Assembly (NCBI RefSeq): GCF_000717175.1
Contig: NZ_JNYD01000035.1
Location: 37,968 to 101,967, forward strand
Direction of reading: 5' to 3'
Source of the DNA: Pseudonocardia autotrophica
GTDB taxonomy: Bacteria; Actinomycetota; Actinomycetes; Mycobacteriales; Pseudonocardiaceae
Length of the DNA stretch: 64,000 bases
Part shown: positions 9,688-17,433 of the stretch, piece after piece
Numbering within the stretch: the first letter of the stretch is position 1
Layout of the letters: each line of letters begins with the position of its first letter
The notes under the pieces: generated by a model
Database searches by the model: none
What the model was told of the DNA's origin: nothing
The model's input: the letters and a program-made list of their open reading frames with translations, nothing else
Position numbers and translations under genes: made by a program

Positions 9688-10353
9688 TCAGCCGCCGAGC
9701 CGGTACCCGACGCCGCGCACCGTCTGGACCAGCTCGGGCCGGCCGAGCTTGGTGCGCAGGGTGGCCACGTGCACGTCGAGCGTCCGGTTCGCGCCCGGCC
9801 AGCTGCGCCCCCACACCTCGGCGACGATCCGGGTGCGCGTGCAGACCGTGCCGCGCGCGGCCGCGAGCAGCGCCAGCACCTGGAACTCCTTGCGGGTCAG
9901 CGTGACCTCGGCGCCGTCGACGGTCACCGTGTGCCGGCCGAGGTCGATCGCCACGCCGTCGTCCGTGGTCACCACCCGGTCGGCCGGCTCGCCCTCGCTC
10001 GGGCCGCGGCGGCGCTGCACCGCGTGGATGCGCGCGACCAGCTCGCCGACGTCGTACGGCTTGACCACGTAGTCGTCGGCGCCGGAGTGCAGTCCGACGA
10101 TCCGGTCCTCGACGTCCCCGCGGGCGGTGACCACGATGACCGGGACGTCACTGGCCTGCCGGATCGCCCGGCAGACGTCCACCCCGTCCGCGTCGGGCAG
10201 GCCGAGATCGAGGAGGACGACGTCCACACCCGTGAGGTGGTCGACCGCGCCGCGGCCGCGTTCGAGCCGCGTGGTGGTCATTCCGTGCCGGTGCAGGGCG
10301 GGGCGCAGCGCCGCCGCCACGCGATCATCGTCCTCCACGAGCAGAATGTGCAC
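9688..10353 (-). CDS. OmpR/PhoB-family response regulator
   Basis: A 221-residue regulator. The receiver domain carries the acidic pair in VEDDD, the phosphoacceptor D49 (LLDLGLPD), T76 in VVTARG and K98 in VVKPYD. The winged-helix DNA-binding domain fills residues ~125-221 and ends in the typical VRGVGYRL. The GTG start at 10353 has a strong GGAGGGG site 5-6 bp upstream. The gene is divergent from the gluA-type gene with a 109-bp shared intergenic region, so it may control gluABCD as well as its own operon (inference). Confidence 0.95.
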   Translation of the reverse strand: MHILLVEDDDRVAAALRPALHRHGMTTTRLERGRGAVDHLTGVDVVLLDLGLPDADGVDVCRAIRQASDVPVIVVTARGDVEDRIVGLHSGADDYVVKPYDVGELVARIHAVQRRRGPSEGEPADRVVTTDDGVAIDLGRHTVTVDGAEVTLTRKEFQVLALLAAARGTVCTRTRIVAEVWGRSWPGANRTLDVHVATLRTKLGRPELVQTVRGVGYRLGG

Positions 10354-10462
10354 GCGGTTCCCCTCCGAGGTCGTTATTGGATAGAGACCCTAAAGGTTGC
10401 CCAAGGTGGTGGACTCGCCTGTCCGAATCGTCCTAGCGTCCCGCCATGCCTGGAGGCCGACC

Positions 10463-11206
10463 GTGACCGACACCCCCATGATCCGCATGGCCGCGGTGGA
10501 CAAGCACTTCGGCGAGCTGCACGTGCTCAAGGACATCAACCTGGAGGTCGAGCGCGGTCAGGTGGTGGTCGTGCTGGGTCCCTCGGGCTCCGGCAAGTCC
10601 ACCCTGTGCCGCACGATCAACCGGCTGGAGCCGGTCGACTCCGGGACCATCGAGGTCGACGGCCGCGCGCTCCCCGCCGAGGGCAAGGCGCTGGCCGGCC
10701 TGCGGGCCGACGTCGGGATGGTGTTCCAGAGCTTCAACCTGTTCGCGCACAAGACCGTGGTCGAGAACGTCATGCTCGCGCCGCTCAAGGTGCGCAGGCA
10801 GGACAAGGCGGCCGCCGAGAAGAACGCCGTGCGGCTGCTCGAGCGGGTCGGGATCGCGAACCAGAAGGACAAGTACCCGGCGCAGCTCTCCGGCGGCCAG
10901 CAGCAGCGCGTGGCGATCGCCCGGGCGCTGGCGATGGACCCGAAGGTCATGCTGTTCGACGAGCCGACCTCCGCGCTGGACCCCGAGATGGTCCAGGAGG
11001 TGCTCGACGTCATGACCGGCCTCGCCAAGGACGGCATGACGATGCTCGTGGTCACCCACGAGATGGGCTTCGCCCGCCGCGCGGCGCACCGCGTGGTCTT
11101 CATGGCCGACGGCGAGATCGTCGAGGACTCCACTCCAGACGACTTCTTCACCAACCCGTCGAGCGACCGCGCCAAGGACTTCCTCGGGAAGATCCTCACC
11201 CACTGA
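10463..11206 (+). CDS. gluA: Glutamate-type amino-acid ABC transporter ATP-binding protein
   Basis: A 247-residue ATPase of the polar amino-acid uptake class. Walker A GPSGSGKS lies at residues 39-46, the LSGGQQQRV signature at 142-150, Walker [12 protein letters not shown] around 163-173, and H199 in VVTHEMGFA, a segment diagnostic of GlnQ/GluA. TGGAGG lies 6 bp before the GTG at 10463, which decides the start over longer upstream readings. A TAGCGT -10-like element is at 10434-10439. It heads a four-gene operon matching the gluABCD order of corynebacteria and streptomycetes. Glutamate is the expected ligand; aspartate or glutamine cannot be excluded. Confidence 0.95.
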   Translation: MTDTPMIRMAAVDKHFGELHVLKDINLEVERGQVVVVLGPSGSGKSTLCRTINRLEPVDSGTIEVDGRALPAEGKALAGLRADVGMVFQSFNLFAHKTVVENVMLAPLKVRRQDKAAAEKNAVRLLERVGIANQKDKYPAQLSGGQQQRVAIARALAMDPKVMLFDEPTSALDPEMVQEVLDVMTGLAKDGMTMLVVTHEMGFARRAAHRVVFMADGEIVEDSTPDDFFTNPSSDRAKDFLGKILTH

Positions 11207-11238
11207 CGCCCGCTCCCCTCGAACCGACAGGAGATCCG

Positions 11239-12132
11239 ATGAAGTTGCGTGCCCTCGTGGTGGGGCTGGCCGCGGCCGCCCTCACCCTGACCGCCTGCGG
11301 CCAGTCGGGGAGCCCCGGCGGCTCCTCCGGCGGTCCCGTGGTCTCCGAGGCCCCGGCGGCAGGCGTCCAGGTTCCCGACTCGGCGACCTTCGCCGCCATG
11401 CAGCAGCGCGGCCGCGTCGTCATCGGTGTCAAGGACGACCAGCCCGGCCTGGGCTTCAAGGACGCCACCACGGGCGAGTACTCCGGCTTCGACATCGAGA
11501 TCGCCCGGCTCGTCGCCGCGAAGCTCGGCTACGGCACGGACAAGATCGACTACAAGACGGTCCCGTCCGCGGCCCGCGAGGACGCGATCTCCCGCGGCGA
11601 GGTCGACTACTACGTCGGCACCTACACGATCAACGACAACCGCAAGAAGCGCGTGTCGTTCGCCGGCCCGTACTTCGTCGCCGGCCAGGGCCTGCTCGTC
11701 CGCTCCGACGAGACCGCGATCACCGGCAAGGACACCCTGAAGGGCAAGAAGGTCTGCTCGGTGACCGGCTCGACGCCGATCCAGCGGGTCCGGGACCAGG
11801 GCCTGACCGAGCCGGAGAACATCGTCGAGTTCCAGACCTACACGCAGTGCGTGGACCAGCTGCTGTCCAAGCAGGTCGACGCCGTCACCACGGACGACGC
11901 GATCCTCAAGGGCTACGCCGCGCAGCAGCCCGACAAGCTCAAGGTCGTGGGCGAGACCTTCTCGACCGAGCCGTACGGCATCGGCCTGAACCACGACGAC
12001 GCCGCGCTGCGCAACAAGATCAACGACATTCTGCAGGCCTCGTACGACGACGGCACCTGGCAGAAGATCTACGACAACACCCTCGGCAAGTCCGGCTCGC
12101 CGGCCTCGCCGCCCGCGCTGCAGCGGTACTGA
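11239..12132 (+). CDS. gluB: Glutamate-binding lipoprotein of the glu ABC transporter
   Basis: A 297-residue family-3 solute-binding lipoprotein. The signal peptide ends at lipobox LTAC (Cys20), followed by a Gly/Ser-rich tether of about 15 residues. The ligand-binding fold opens with VVIGVKDDQPGLGF and contains YSGFDIEIARLVA and the Arg/Asp-rich second lobe (QRVRDQG, VDAVTTDDAIL). AGGAGA sits 6 bp before the ATG. Two cysteines in the mature part (CSVTGS, TQCVD) may form a disulfide. A strong hairpin directly follows the stop, as expected where a binding protein must be made in excess over the permeases. Confidence 0.95.
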   Translation: MKLRALVVGLAAAALTLTACGQSGSPGGSSGGPVVSEAPAAGVQVPDSATFAAMQQRGRVVIGVKDDQPGLGFKDATTGEYSGFDIEIARLVAAKLGYGTDKIDYKTVPSAAREDAISRGEVDYYVGTYTINDNRKKRVSFAGPYFVAGQGLLVRSDETAITGKDTLKGKKVCSVTGSTPIQRVRDQGLTEPENIVEFQTYTQCVDQLLSKQVDAVTTDDAILKGYAAQQPDKLKVVGETFSTEPYGIGLNHDDAALRNKINDILQASYDDGTWQKIYDNTLGKSGSPASPPALQRY

Positions 12133-12138
12133 TCCGAT

Positions 12139-12180
12139 CCGGCCGGGGCGGCTCCTGACCACCAGGACCGCCCCGGCCGG
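12139..12180 (+). terminator. Intercistronic hairpin between gluB and gluC
   Basis: A perfect 13-bp stem (CCGGCCGGGGCGG with CCGCCCCGGCCGG) is extended by TCCTG/CAGGA after a one-base bulge, with a 5-base loop, and is followed by CGTCTTTCG. It lies 7 bp after the gluB stop and 42 bp before gluC. It is probably a partial terminator or a 3'-end stabiliser that raises gluAB over gluCD. Confidence 0.75.
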
Positions 12181-12221
12181 CGTCTTTCGTCCGAGAGCTC
12201 CGCCGGAGGGGTGGGCCCGCC

Positions 12222-12869
12222 GTGAACGTCCTGCTGGACAACATCGACCTCTACGCCCGGGGCTTCCTCGGCACCATCGAACTGTTCGTCGTGTCGGCGA
12301 TCGGCTCGCTGATCCTCGGGGCCCTCCTGGCGGCGATGCGCGTCAGCCCGGTGCCGATCCTGCGGGCGTTCGGCACTGTCTACGTCAACATCCTGCGCAA
12401 CACCCCGCTCACGCTGGTGATCTTCTTCTTCGCGTTCGCGTACCCGCGGCTGGAGATCGCCGATCTCTCCTACTTCACCCGCGCCTGCATCGGCCTGATC
12501 CTCTACACGGCCGCCTTCGTCTGCGAGGTCATCCGGTCCGGCGTCAACACGGTGCCGGTCGGGCAGGCCGAGGCCTCCCGCGCGCTGGGCTTCACCTTCA
12601 CCCAGACGCTGTCGCAGGTCGTGCTCCCGCAGGCGGTGCGCAACGTCGTCCCGCCACTGGCCAACATCCAGATCGCGCTGCTCAAGAACACCACGATCGC
12701 CGCGGGCTTCTCGGTCACCGAGGCCGGCGGGATCTACCAGGCGCTGTCGGAGCGCGGCGCCAACGTCTTCGTCGGCCTGCTGTGGGTCGCCGTCGGCTTC
12801 CTCATCCTGGTCGTGCCGCTGACGCTGCTGCAGCGCAACCTGGACCGGCGCTGGAGCACCGCGCGATGA
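12222..12869 (+). CDS. gluC: Glutamate ABC transporter permease, GluC subunit
   Basis: A 215-residue membrane protein of the HisM-type permease family with about five hydrophobic segments. The family entry FLGTIELFVVSAIGSLILG is near the start, YVNILRNTPLTLVIFF follows, and the EAA loop is in GQAEASRALGFTFTQT, followed by VVLPQAVRNVVPPL. The start is GTG at 12222. The stop codon overlaps the ATG of a 34-codon ORF (ATGA). Confidence 0.94.
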   Translation: MNVLLDNIDLYARGFLGTIELFVVSAIGSLILGALLAAMRVSPVPILRAFGTVYVNILRNTPLTLVIFFFAFAYPRLEIADLSYFTRACIGLILYTAAFVCEVIRSGVNTVPVGQAEASRALGFTFTQTLSQVVLPQAVRNVVPPLANIQIALLKNTTIAAGFSVTEAGGIYQALSERGANVFVGLLWVAVGFLILVVPLTLLQRNLDRRWSTAR

Positions 12870-12970
12870 GCGCGCATCAGCTCGGCGCGGTGAGCGCGCA
12901 CCAGCTCGGCACGATGAGCCGCCGATCCCTCCCCGCCCCGTCCGCGCCGCACACCGGGAGCGCCTCGTGA
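12866..12970 (+). CDS. Interlocked 34-residue small ORF between gluC and gluD
   Basis: A 35-codon frame whose ATG overlaps the gluC stop (ATGA, 12866-12869) and whose TGA overlaps the gluD start (GTGA, 12967-12970). It begins with two imperfect copies of SAHQLG encoded by a 24-bp tandem repeat, then a Ser/Pro-rich stretch. No transmembrane segment or known domain is visible. The double stop/start overlap would couple gluC, this frame and gluD translationally. It may be a real small protein or only a ribosome relay that fills a 97-bp gap. I do not recognise any homologue. Confidence 0.5.
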   Translation: MSAHQLGAVSAHQLGTMSRRSLPAPSAPHTGSAS

Positions 12971-13836
12971 CCGCCGTCCTCTACGACATCCCCGGCCCCC
13001 GGGCCCGGGTGCGCAACACGCTGTTCGGCGTCGTCGGCACCCTCGTCGTGCTGGGGATCCTCGCGTTCGTGATCTACCGCTTCGCGGTGACCGGGCAGTT
13101 CGACCCGCGGCTGTGGAGCTGGATCACCTACGTCAACATCCAGTACCTGCTGCTGGGCGCGCTGGGGAACACGCTGAAGGCCTTCGCGGCGGCCGCGGTG
13201 CTGTCGCTGCTGTTCGGGGCGGTCTTCGCCGCCGGCCGGATGTCCGACCACCGGTGGGTCAGCCGGGTCTCTGCGACGATCGTGGAGTTCTTCCGCGCCG
13301 TCCCGCTGCTGGTGCTGATCTTCATCCTGTTCTTCGGCGTCTCGCGCGGGCTCGGCGTGAACATCTCGGCCTACTGGGCCGTGGTGCTCGGCCTCATGCT
13401 CTACAACGGCTCCGTGCTCGCCGAGGTGTTCCGGGCGGGCGTGCGCGCGCTGCCCCGCGGGCAGTCGGAGGCCGCGTACGCGCTGGGCATGCGCAAGACG
13501 CAGGTCATGACGAACGTGCTGCTGCCGCAGGCGCTGCGCGCGATGCTGCCGACGATCCTGAGCCAGCTCGTCGTGGTGCTCAAGGACACCGCGCTCGGCT
13601 TCATCATCCTGTACCAGGAGCTGCTCTACCAGGCGCGCTTCCTCGGCAGCCAGGGTCAGCTCGGCGCCCCGATCCTGCAGGTCGCGATGGTGGTCGCGGT
13701 CATCTACATCGCGATGTGCCTGATCCTCTCGGGGCTGTCCAAGCTGCTGGAGAAGCGGCTGCGGAAGAGCCCGCGGGGCGGCGCGGCGGCGGCCGACGAG
13801 GCCGAGCGCGAGGAGGAGTACGCGGCGACCCTCTAG
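12967..13836 (+). CDS. gluD: Glutamate ABC transporter permease, GluD subunit
   Basis: A 289-residue HisM-type permease. The N-terminal cytoplasmic segment YDIPGPRARVRN is typical of actinobacterial GluD. About five membrane segments follow; the EAA loop is GQSEAAYALGMRKTQVM with VLLPQALRAMLPT. The C-terminus is a charged tail rich in Glu and Ala. The GTG start overlaps the preceding small ORF. The TAG stop shares the palindrome CTAG with the stop of the convergent peptidase gene, so there is no room for a terminator between them. Confidence 0.94.
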   Translation: MTAVLYDIPGPRARVRNTLFGVVGTLVVLGILAFVIYRFAVTGQFDPRLWSWITYVNIQYLLLGALGNTLKAFAAAAVLSLLFGAVFAAGRMSDHRWVSRVSATIVEFFRAVPLLVLIFILFFGVSRGLGVNISAYWAVVLGLMLYNGSVLAEVFRAGVRALPRGQSEAAYALGMRKTQVMTNVLLPQALRAMLPTILSQLVVVLKDTALGFIILYQELLYQARFLGSQGQLGAPILQVAMVVAVIYIAMCLILSGLSKLLEKRLRKSPRGGAAAADEAEREEEYAATL

Positions 13837-15905
13837 GGACGTCGGGCGGATCGGCCGCCGCGGTCTCGGCGCCCGGACGACCCCTCCCGGTCCCCTGCCT
13901 GCTCGCCGCCACGCAGGTTCTCCACCCGCACCGGCTCGATCCCCTCGGCGTCGGGCAGCGCGAAGCCGTACACCTGGGCGTAGAAGCTCAGCTCGGCGTC
14001 GAGGGCGCGGCGGATGTTCTCCGACCGCCGGAAGCCGTGCTGCTCCCCGGGGAACAGCAGGTAGGCCACGGGCACGTGCCGGGCCCGGAGCGCGTCGACG
14101 ATCGCCTCGGACTGGTTCGGCGGGACGATCGCGTCCTCCGCGCCCTGCAGCACGATCAGCGGGGTGTGGAACAGCTCGACGTGCCGGATCGGCGAGCGCT
14201 CGACGTACACCTCGCGGGCCGCGGGGTACGGCCCGACCAGACCGTCGAGGTAGCGGCTCTCGAACTTGTGGGTGTCCGCGGCCAGCGCCTCCAGGTCGGC
14301 GACGCCGAAGTGGTCCGCCCCCGCCGAGAACGGGGTGTCCTCGCGGGCCAGCGCGGCGAGGGTGGTGTACCCGCCGGCCGAGCCGCCCCGGATCGCCAGG
14401 CGCTCGCCGTCGACCCGCCCCGTCGCCGCCAGGTACCGCGCTGCGGCCAGGCAGTCCGCGACGTCGACGATCCCCCAGGCGCCCTTCAGCACCTCCCGGT
14501 ACGCGCGACCGAAGCCGGTGGAGCCGCCGTAGTTGACGTCGACGACCCCGAACCCGCGGCTGGTCCAGTACTGCACGCCGACCGACAGCACCGGCATGGC
14601 CGCCGCGGTCGGCCCGCCGTGGATCATGACGAGCAGCGGCGGCAGGGCACCCTCCGGCGCGGCGACCTCGGGGTTGGCCGGCGGGTAGTAGAGCGCGTGC
14701 GCGGTCCGCCGCGCCCCCTCGCCGTCGACCGACGGGAAGGAGATCGACTCGGGGACGGAGAGGTAGCCGTCGTCGACGCCGAGCTCGCGGGGCGCACGCA
14801 GGGTCTCCACGTCGCCGTCGACGCTGACGACGTGCACGCCGGGCTCCTCCGTGGGCGTCCCGGCGACGACGAGCACGCTGCCGACCCCGTACGGCACCAC
14901 CGAGGCGACGGCCGAGAACGGCAGGTCGAGCTCGGTGAACTCGCCGTCGGGCTCCCGGACGGCCAGCCCGTCGTACCCCTTGCTCCAGCGCGCGAACACG
15001 ACCCGGCCGCCCGGCAGCACGGCGAAGCGCGAGGTGCCCAGCTGCCAGCCGGGGACGCCGATCTCCGCGTCGAGCACCACGACCGGCTCGATGTCGCGCC
15101 CGGGCAGCCAGCGGTAGAGGTTCCACCAGCCGGTGCGGTCGGAGAGGAACCAGAGCGACCCGTCCGGCTGCCAGCGCGGCTCGGAGACCGACTCCCCCGG
15201 CCCGCCGGCGATGATCGCCTCGTCCCCGGTCTCGAGGTTGCGGCCCATCAGCACCGTGTCGTCCCACGGCATGGACGGGTGGTCCCACTGGACCCACACC
15301 AGGCGCACGCCGTCGGGCGACAGGCGCGGGCTGGTCACGAAGTCCGGCCCGGTGACCAGCACCTCGGGCTCCGACGGCCGGTCCGCCGCCAGCCGGACGA
15401 TCTCGTTGCGGACGGCCGCGGCGCCGCCCTCCGGCGCGTGCCGCTCGCGGATCGCGAGGATCGCCGAGCCGTCCGGCGTGACGAACCCGTCCGCGTAGCG
15501 GTCCGCCCGCGGGAACGCCGGCCCCGGCGTGAGCGGCTCCGGCGCGCCGCCGGGCGCGAGCCGGTACAGCCGCTGGTCGGTCCAGTTGGCGAACCAGACC
15601 ACCCCGTCGCGCACCCACCACGCGCCGCCGCCGTACTCGTGGACGCCGGTGCGCGCGTCGAACCCCTCGGGCAGCAGGTCGGTGACGGCGCCGTCGGGCG
15701 TGCGGCGCACCAGCTGGGTGCGGCCCCCCTCGGTGGGCCGCGACTCGGCCCAGACCACCGTGTCGCCGTCCGTCCGCGCGCCGGACAGCCGCACCGAGGC
15801 CTCGACGACGAGCGCGGACGTGATCGGGGTCGGCCAGGAGCCGAAGGGCAGCACGGCGGGCGGGGTGTCGTGCCCGGGGGTCGGCGGAGCGGCGTGCGCG
15901 GTCAC
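13833..15905 (-). CDS. S9-family (prolyl oligopeptidase-type) serine peptidase
   Basis: A cytosolic-looking protein of 690 residues with an N-terminal beta-propeller (repeated WxPDGSLWFLSDR-like blades) and a C-terminal alpha/beta-hydrolase domain. The nucleophile is in GGSAGGY (Ser ~507), the acid in GAEDAIVPPNQ (Asp ~589) and the histidine in GEQHGFRR (His ~624). The oxyanion segment is MIHGGPTAA. It is probably an acylaminoacyl- or dipeptidyl-type peptidase acting on short peptides. I chose the GTG at 15905 because the 25 upstream codons lack family character. No signal peptide is seen. The C-terminal ~20 residues are Arg/Gly/Glu-rich and end in the 4-bp overlap with gluD. Confidence 0.9.
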   Translation of the reverse strand: MTAHAAPPTPGHDTPPAVLPFGSWPTPITSALVVEASVRLSGARTDGDTVVWAESRPTEGGRTQLVRRTPDGAVTDLLPEGFDARTGVHEYGGGAWWVRDGVVWFANWTDQRLYRLAPGGAPEPLTPGPAFPRADRYADGFVTPDGSAILAIRERHAPEGGAAAVRNEIVRLAADRPSEPEVLVTGPDFVTSPRLSPDGVRLVWVQWDHPSMPWDDTVLMGRNLETGDEAIIAGGPGESVSEPRWQPDGSLWFLSDRTGWWNLYRWLPGRDIEPVVVLDAEIGVPGWQLGTSRFAVLPGGRVVFARWSKGYDGLAVREPDGEFTELDLPFSAVASVVPYGVGSVLVVAGTPTEEPGVHVVSVDGDVETLRAPRELGVDDGYLSVPESISFPSVDGEGARRTAHALYYPPANPEVAAPEGALPPLLVMIHGGPTAAAMPVLSVGVQYWTSRGFGVVDVNYGGSTGFGRAYREVLKGAWGIVDVADCLAAARYLAATGRVDGERLAIRGGSAGGYTTLAALAREDTPFSAGADHFGVADLEALAADTHKFESRYLDGLVGPYPAAREVYVERSPIRHVELFHTPLIVLQGAEDAIVPPNQSEAIVDALRARHVPVAYLLFPGEQHGFRRSENIRRALDAELSFYAQVYGFALPDAEGIEPVRVENLRGGEQAGDREGSSGRRDRGGRSARRP

Positions 15906-16120
15906 GCCCGCAACGCTAGTGCCCGCCCCCGACACTCCGCGATCACCCGCGGCGAACGGGGGTGTCGCGGGCAGGGGCATCGCGCGGGCTCGTCAGGGCA
16001 CGGGTGGCGTCAGGGCATGGGCACCGGCAGAACGCGGGCGTAGTCCACGGCGCGCCGTTGTCAAGCGCAGGCAGATCGGAGCGCCGGCGCCGTGGAAGCG
16101 CTGGTACGTCGGGAGCGCGG

Positions 16121-16400
16121 CACGGTGGGAGCGGGGCACGGGTGGGAGCGGCACGGTGGGGGCACGGTGAGAGCGCGGCACGGTGGGGGCACGGTGAGAG
16201 CGCGGCACGGTGAGAGCGCGGCACGGTGAGAGCGCGGCACGGTGAGAGCGCGGCACGGTGAGAGCGCAGCACGGTGAGAGCGCGGCACGGTGAGAGCGCG
16301 GCACGGTGAGAGCGCCGGCAAGGCGCAGGCGTCGTCCACGGCGCGCGATTGTCGGGCGCCGGCACGGTGGGAGCGCCGGCACGGTGGGAGCGCCGGCACG
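16121..16400. repeat. 16-bp tandem repeat array with degenerate flanks
   Basis: Seven head-to-tail copies of CGCGGCACGGTGAGAG occupy 16201-16312, only one with a substitution. Degenerate GGCACGGTGGGAGCG-type copies lie on both sides. It sits in the 688-bp gene-poor stretch 15906-16593. Because 16 is not a multiple of 3 no constant peptide repeat is encoded, so a coding role is unlikely. No inverted symmetry within the unit and no spacers were seen. Confidence 0.85.
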
Positions 16401-16593
16401 CTCAGGGCGCACGGGCGTTGTCAGGGCGGAGGAACGGTCAGGGCGCGGGCACCTCACCGCGCAGGAGTTCTCAGGCGCGAGCGCCGGCAGAGCACGGGCA
16501 TCGACAGGGCGTGGATGGTGTCAGGACACGGGCACCGCCAGAACACGGGCACCATCACGGCGCAGGCGTCGTCAGGCGCGGGCACGGGAACCC

Positions 16594-16938
16594 TCAGGGC
16601 GTGGGTGGTCGGCCGCGCGTACGGAGTGCCGTGCGGAGCAGCCCGACTGCGCGCCGCAGCTCCCCCGGCCGCAGCACGGGCAGTATCCCCACGGCCCCGG
16701 ACAGGCCCGTCCACCAGCGCACCTGCCCGTCGGTGCGCAGGACCCCGACGGCGGGCGTGCGGCACCCCGAGACCGCCGCGGGCAGGTTCGGATAGATCTC
16801 GGCGAGCCGCGGCTCGGTGCAGGGCCGCACCTTCACCTTCACGGTCACGCAGTCGGGCAGCTCCCGCGCGATGCGGGAGCAGTGCGGGCAGGCGACGTCG
16901 TAGACCACCACCAGCTCCCGCACCGCACGCGTCACCAC
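16594..16938 (-). CDS. Small thioredoxin-fold protein with CPHC motif
   Basis: A 114-residue protein starting at one of two adjacent GTG codons (16938 or 16935) with GGAGGAG about 8 bp upstream. The N-terminus ELVVVYDVACPHCSRIARELP has a beta-strand followed by a CPHC pair (near residues 17-20) as in thioredoxin-like and glutaredoxin-like proteins. A conserved-type cis-Pro segment CRTPAVGVL follows, and a basic tail ends the protein. It probably reads or transfers thiols, but its partner is unknown and the neighbours give no hint. The longer open frame upstream is antisense to the next gene and was not used. Confidence 0.65.
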   Translation of the reverse strand: MVTRAVRELVVVYDVACPHCSRIARELPDCVTVKVKVRPCTEPRLAEIYPNLPAAVSGCRTPAVGVLRTDGQVRWWTGLSGAVGILPVLRPGELRRAVGLLRTALRTRGRPPTP

Positions 16939-17046
16939 CGAAGGATCTCCTCCCGCGCCCCCGGCCCGGGATCGGGGTCGACCCGGATCCCGGGAGGTGC
17001 GGGGCCGCGTAGCGTGGGGACTACCGCGCGGACAGGAGGCACCGAC

Positions 17047-17421
17047 ATGAGCCGGCCCGACGACCCACGCCCCGCCGACCCCACCGCCGACGTCACCGCC
17101 GACCCGGCCGCCGGGCCCGCGGACGCCGAGTCCGAGCCGATCGACGCCGAGATCGTCGAGACGGAGACGGCGGGAACGTCGCCGGTGCCCGTCGCCCCGC
17201 CTGCACCCGGCACCCCGACCGCCGCGGGCTACACCGACGAGGGCGTGCCCACGCTCGACTACGTCCGGGACAAGATCGAAAGCCGCGCCGCAACGGCCGC
17301 CGGCTGGCAGGAGCTCACGGGCGATACCGAGGCCGGGCGGGACGTCGAGGAGAAGTTCGCCGAGCGGGAGCAGAAGGCCAAGGACCGCCTCGAGGAGATC
17401 CGCCGCTCCATGGGCCTGTAG
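17047..17421 (+). CDS. Small acidic protein with charged C-terminal helix, unknown function
   Basis: A 124-residue protein. The first ~75 residues are low complexity, rich in Ala, Pro, Asp and Glu (DPTADVTADPAAGPADAES). The C-terminal ~50 residues (TLDYVRDKIESRAATAAGW ... AEREQKAKDRLEEIRRSMG) look like a soluble amphipathic helix or short coiled coil. CAGGAGG lies 6 bp before the ATG, and a TAGCGT -10-like element is at 17010-17015, so it is likely expressed alone. I do not recognise a characterised family. Similar small tails occur in actinobacterial conserved proteins. Confidence 0.7.
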   Translation: MSRPDDPRPADPTADVTADPAAGPADAESEPIDAEIVETETAGTSPVPVAPPAPGTPTAAGYTDEGVPTLDYVRDKIESRAATAAGWQELTGDTEAGRDVEEKFAEREQKAKDRLEEIRRSMGL

Positions 17422-17433
17422 CCCCGCAGTGCC

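Noticed and set aside
16186..16330. 16-bp array considered as CRISPR
   Set aside because: Units are directly joined with no unique spacers, and no cas genes are near.
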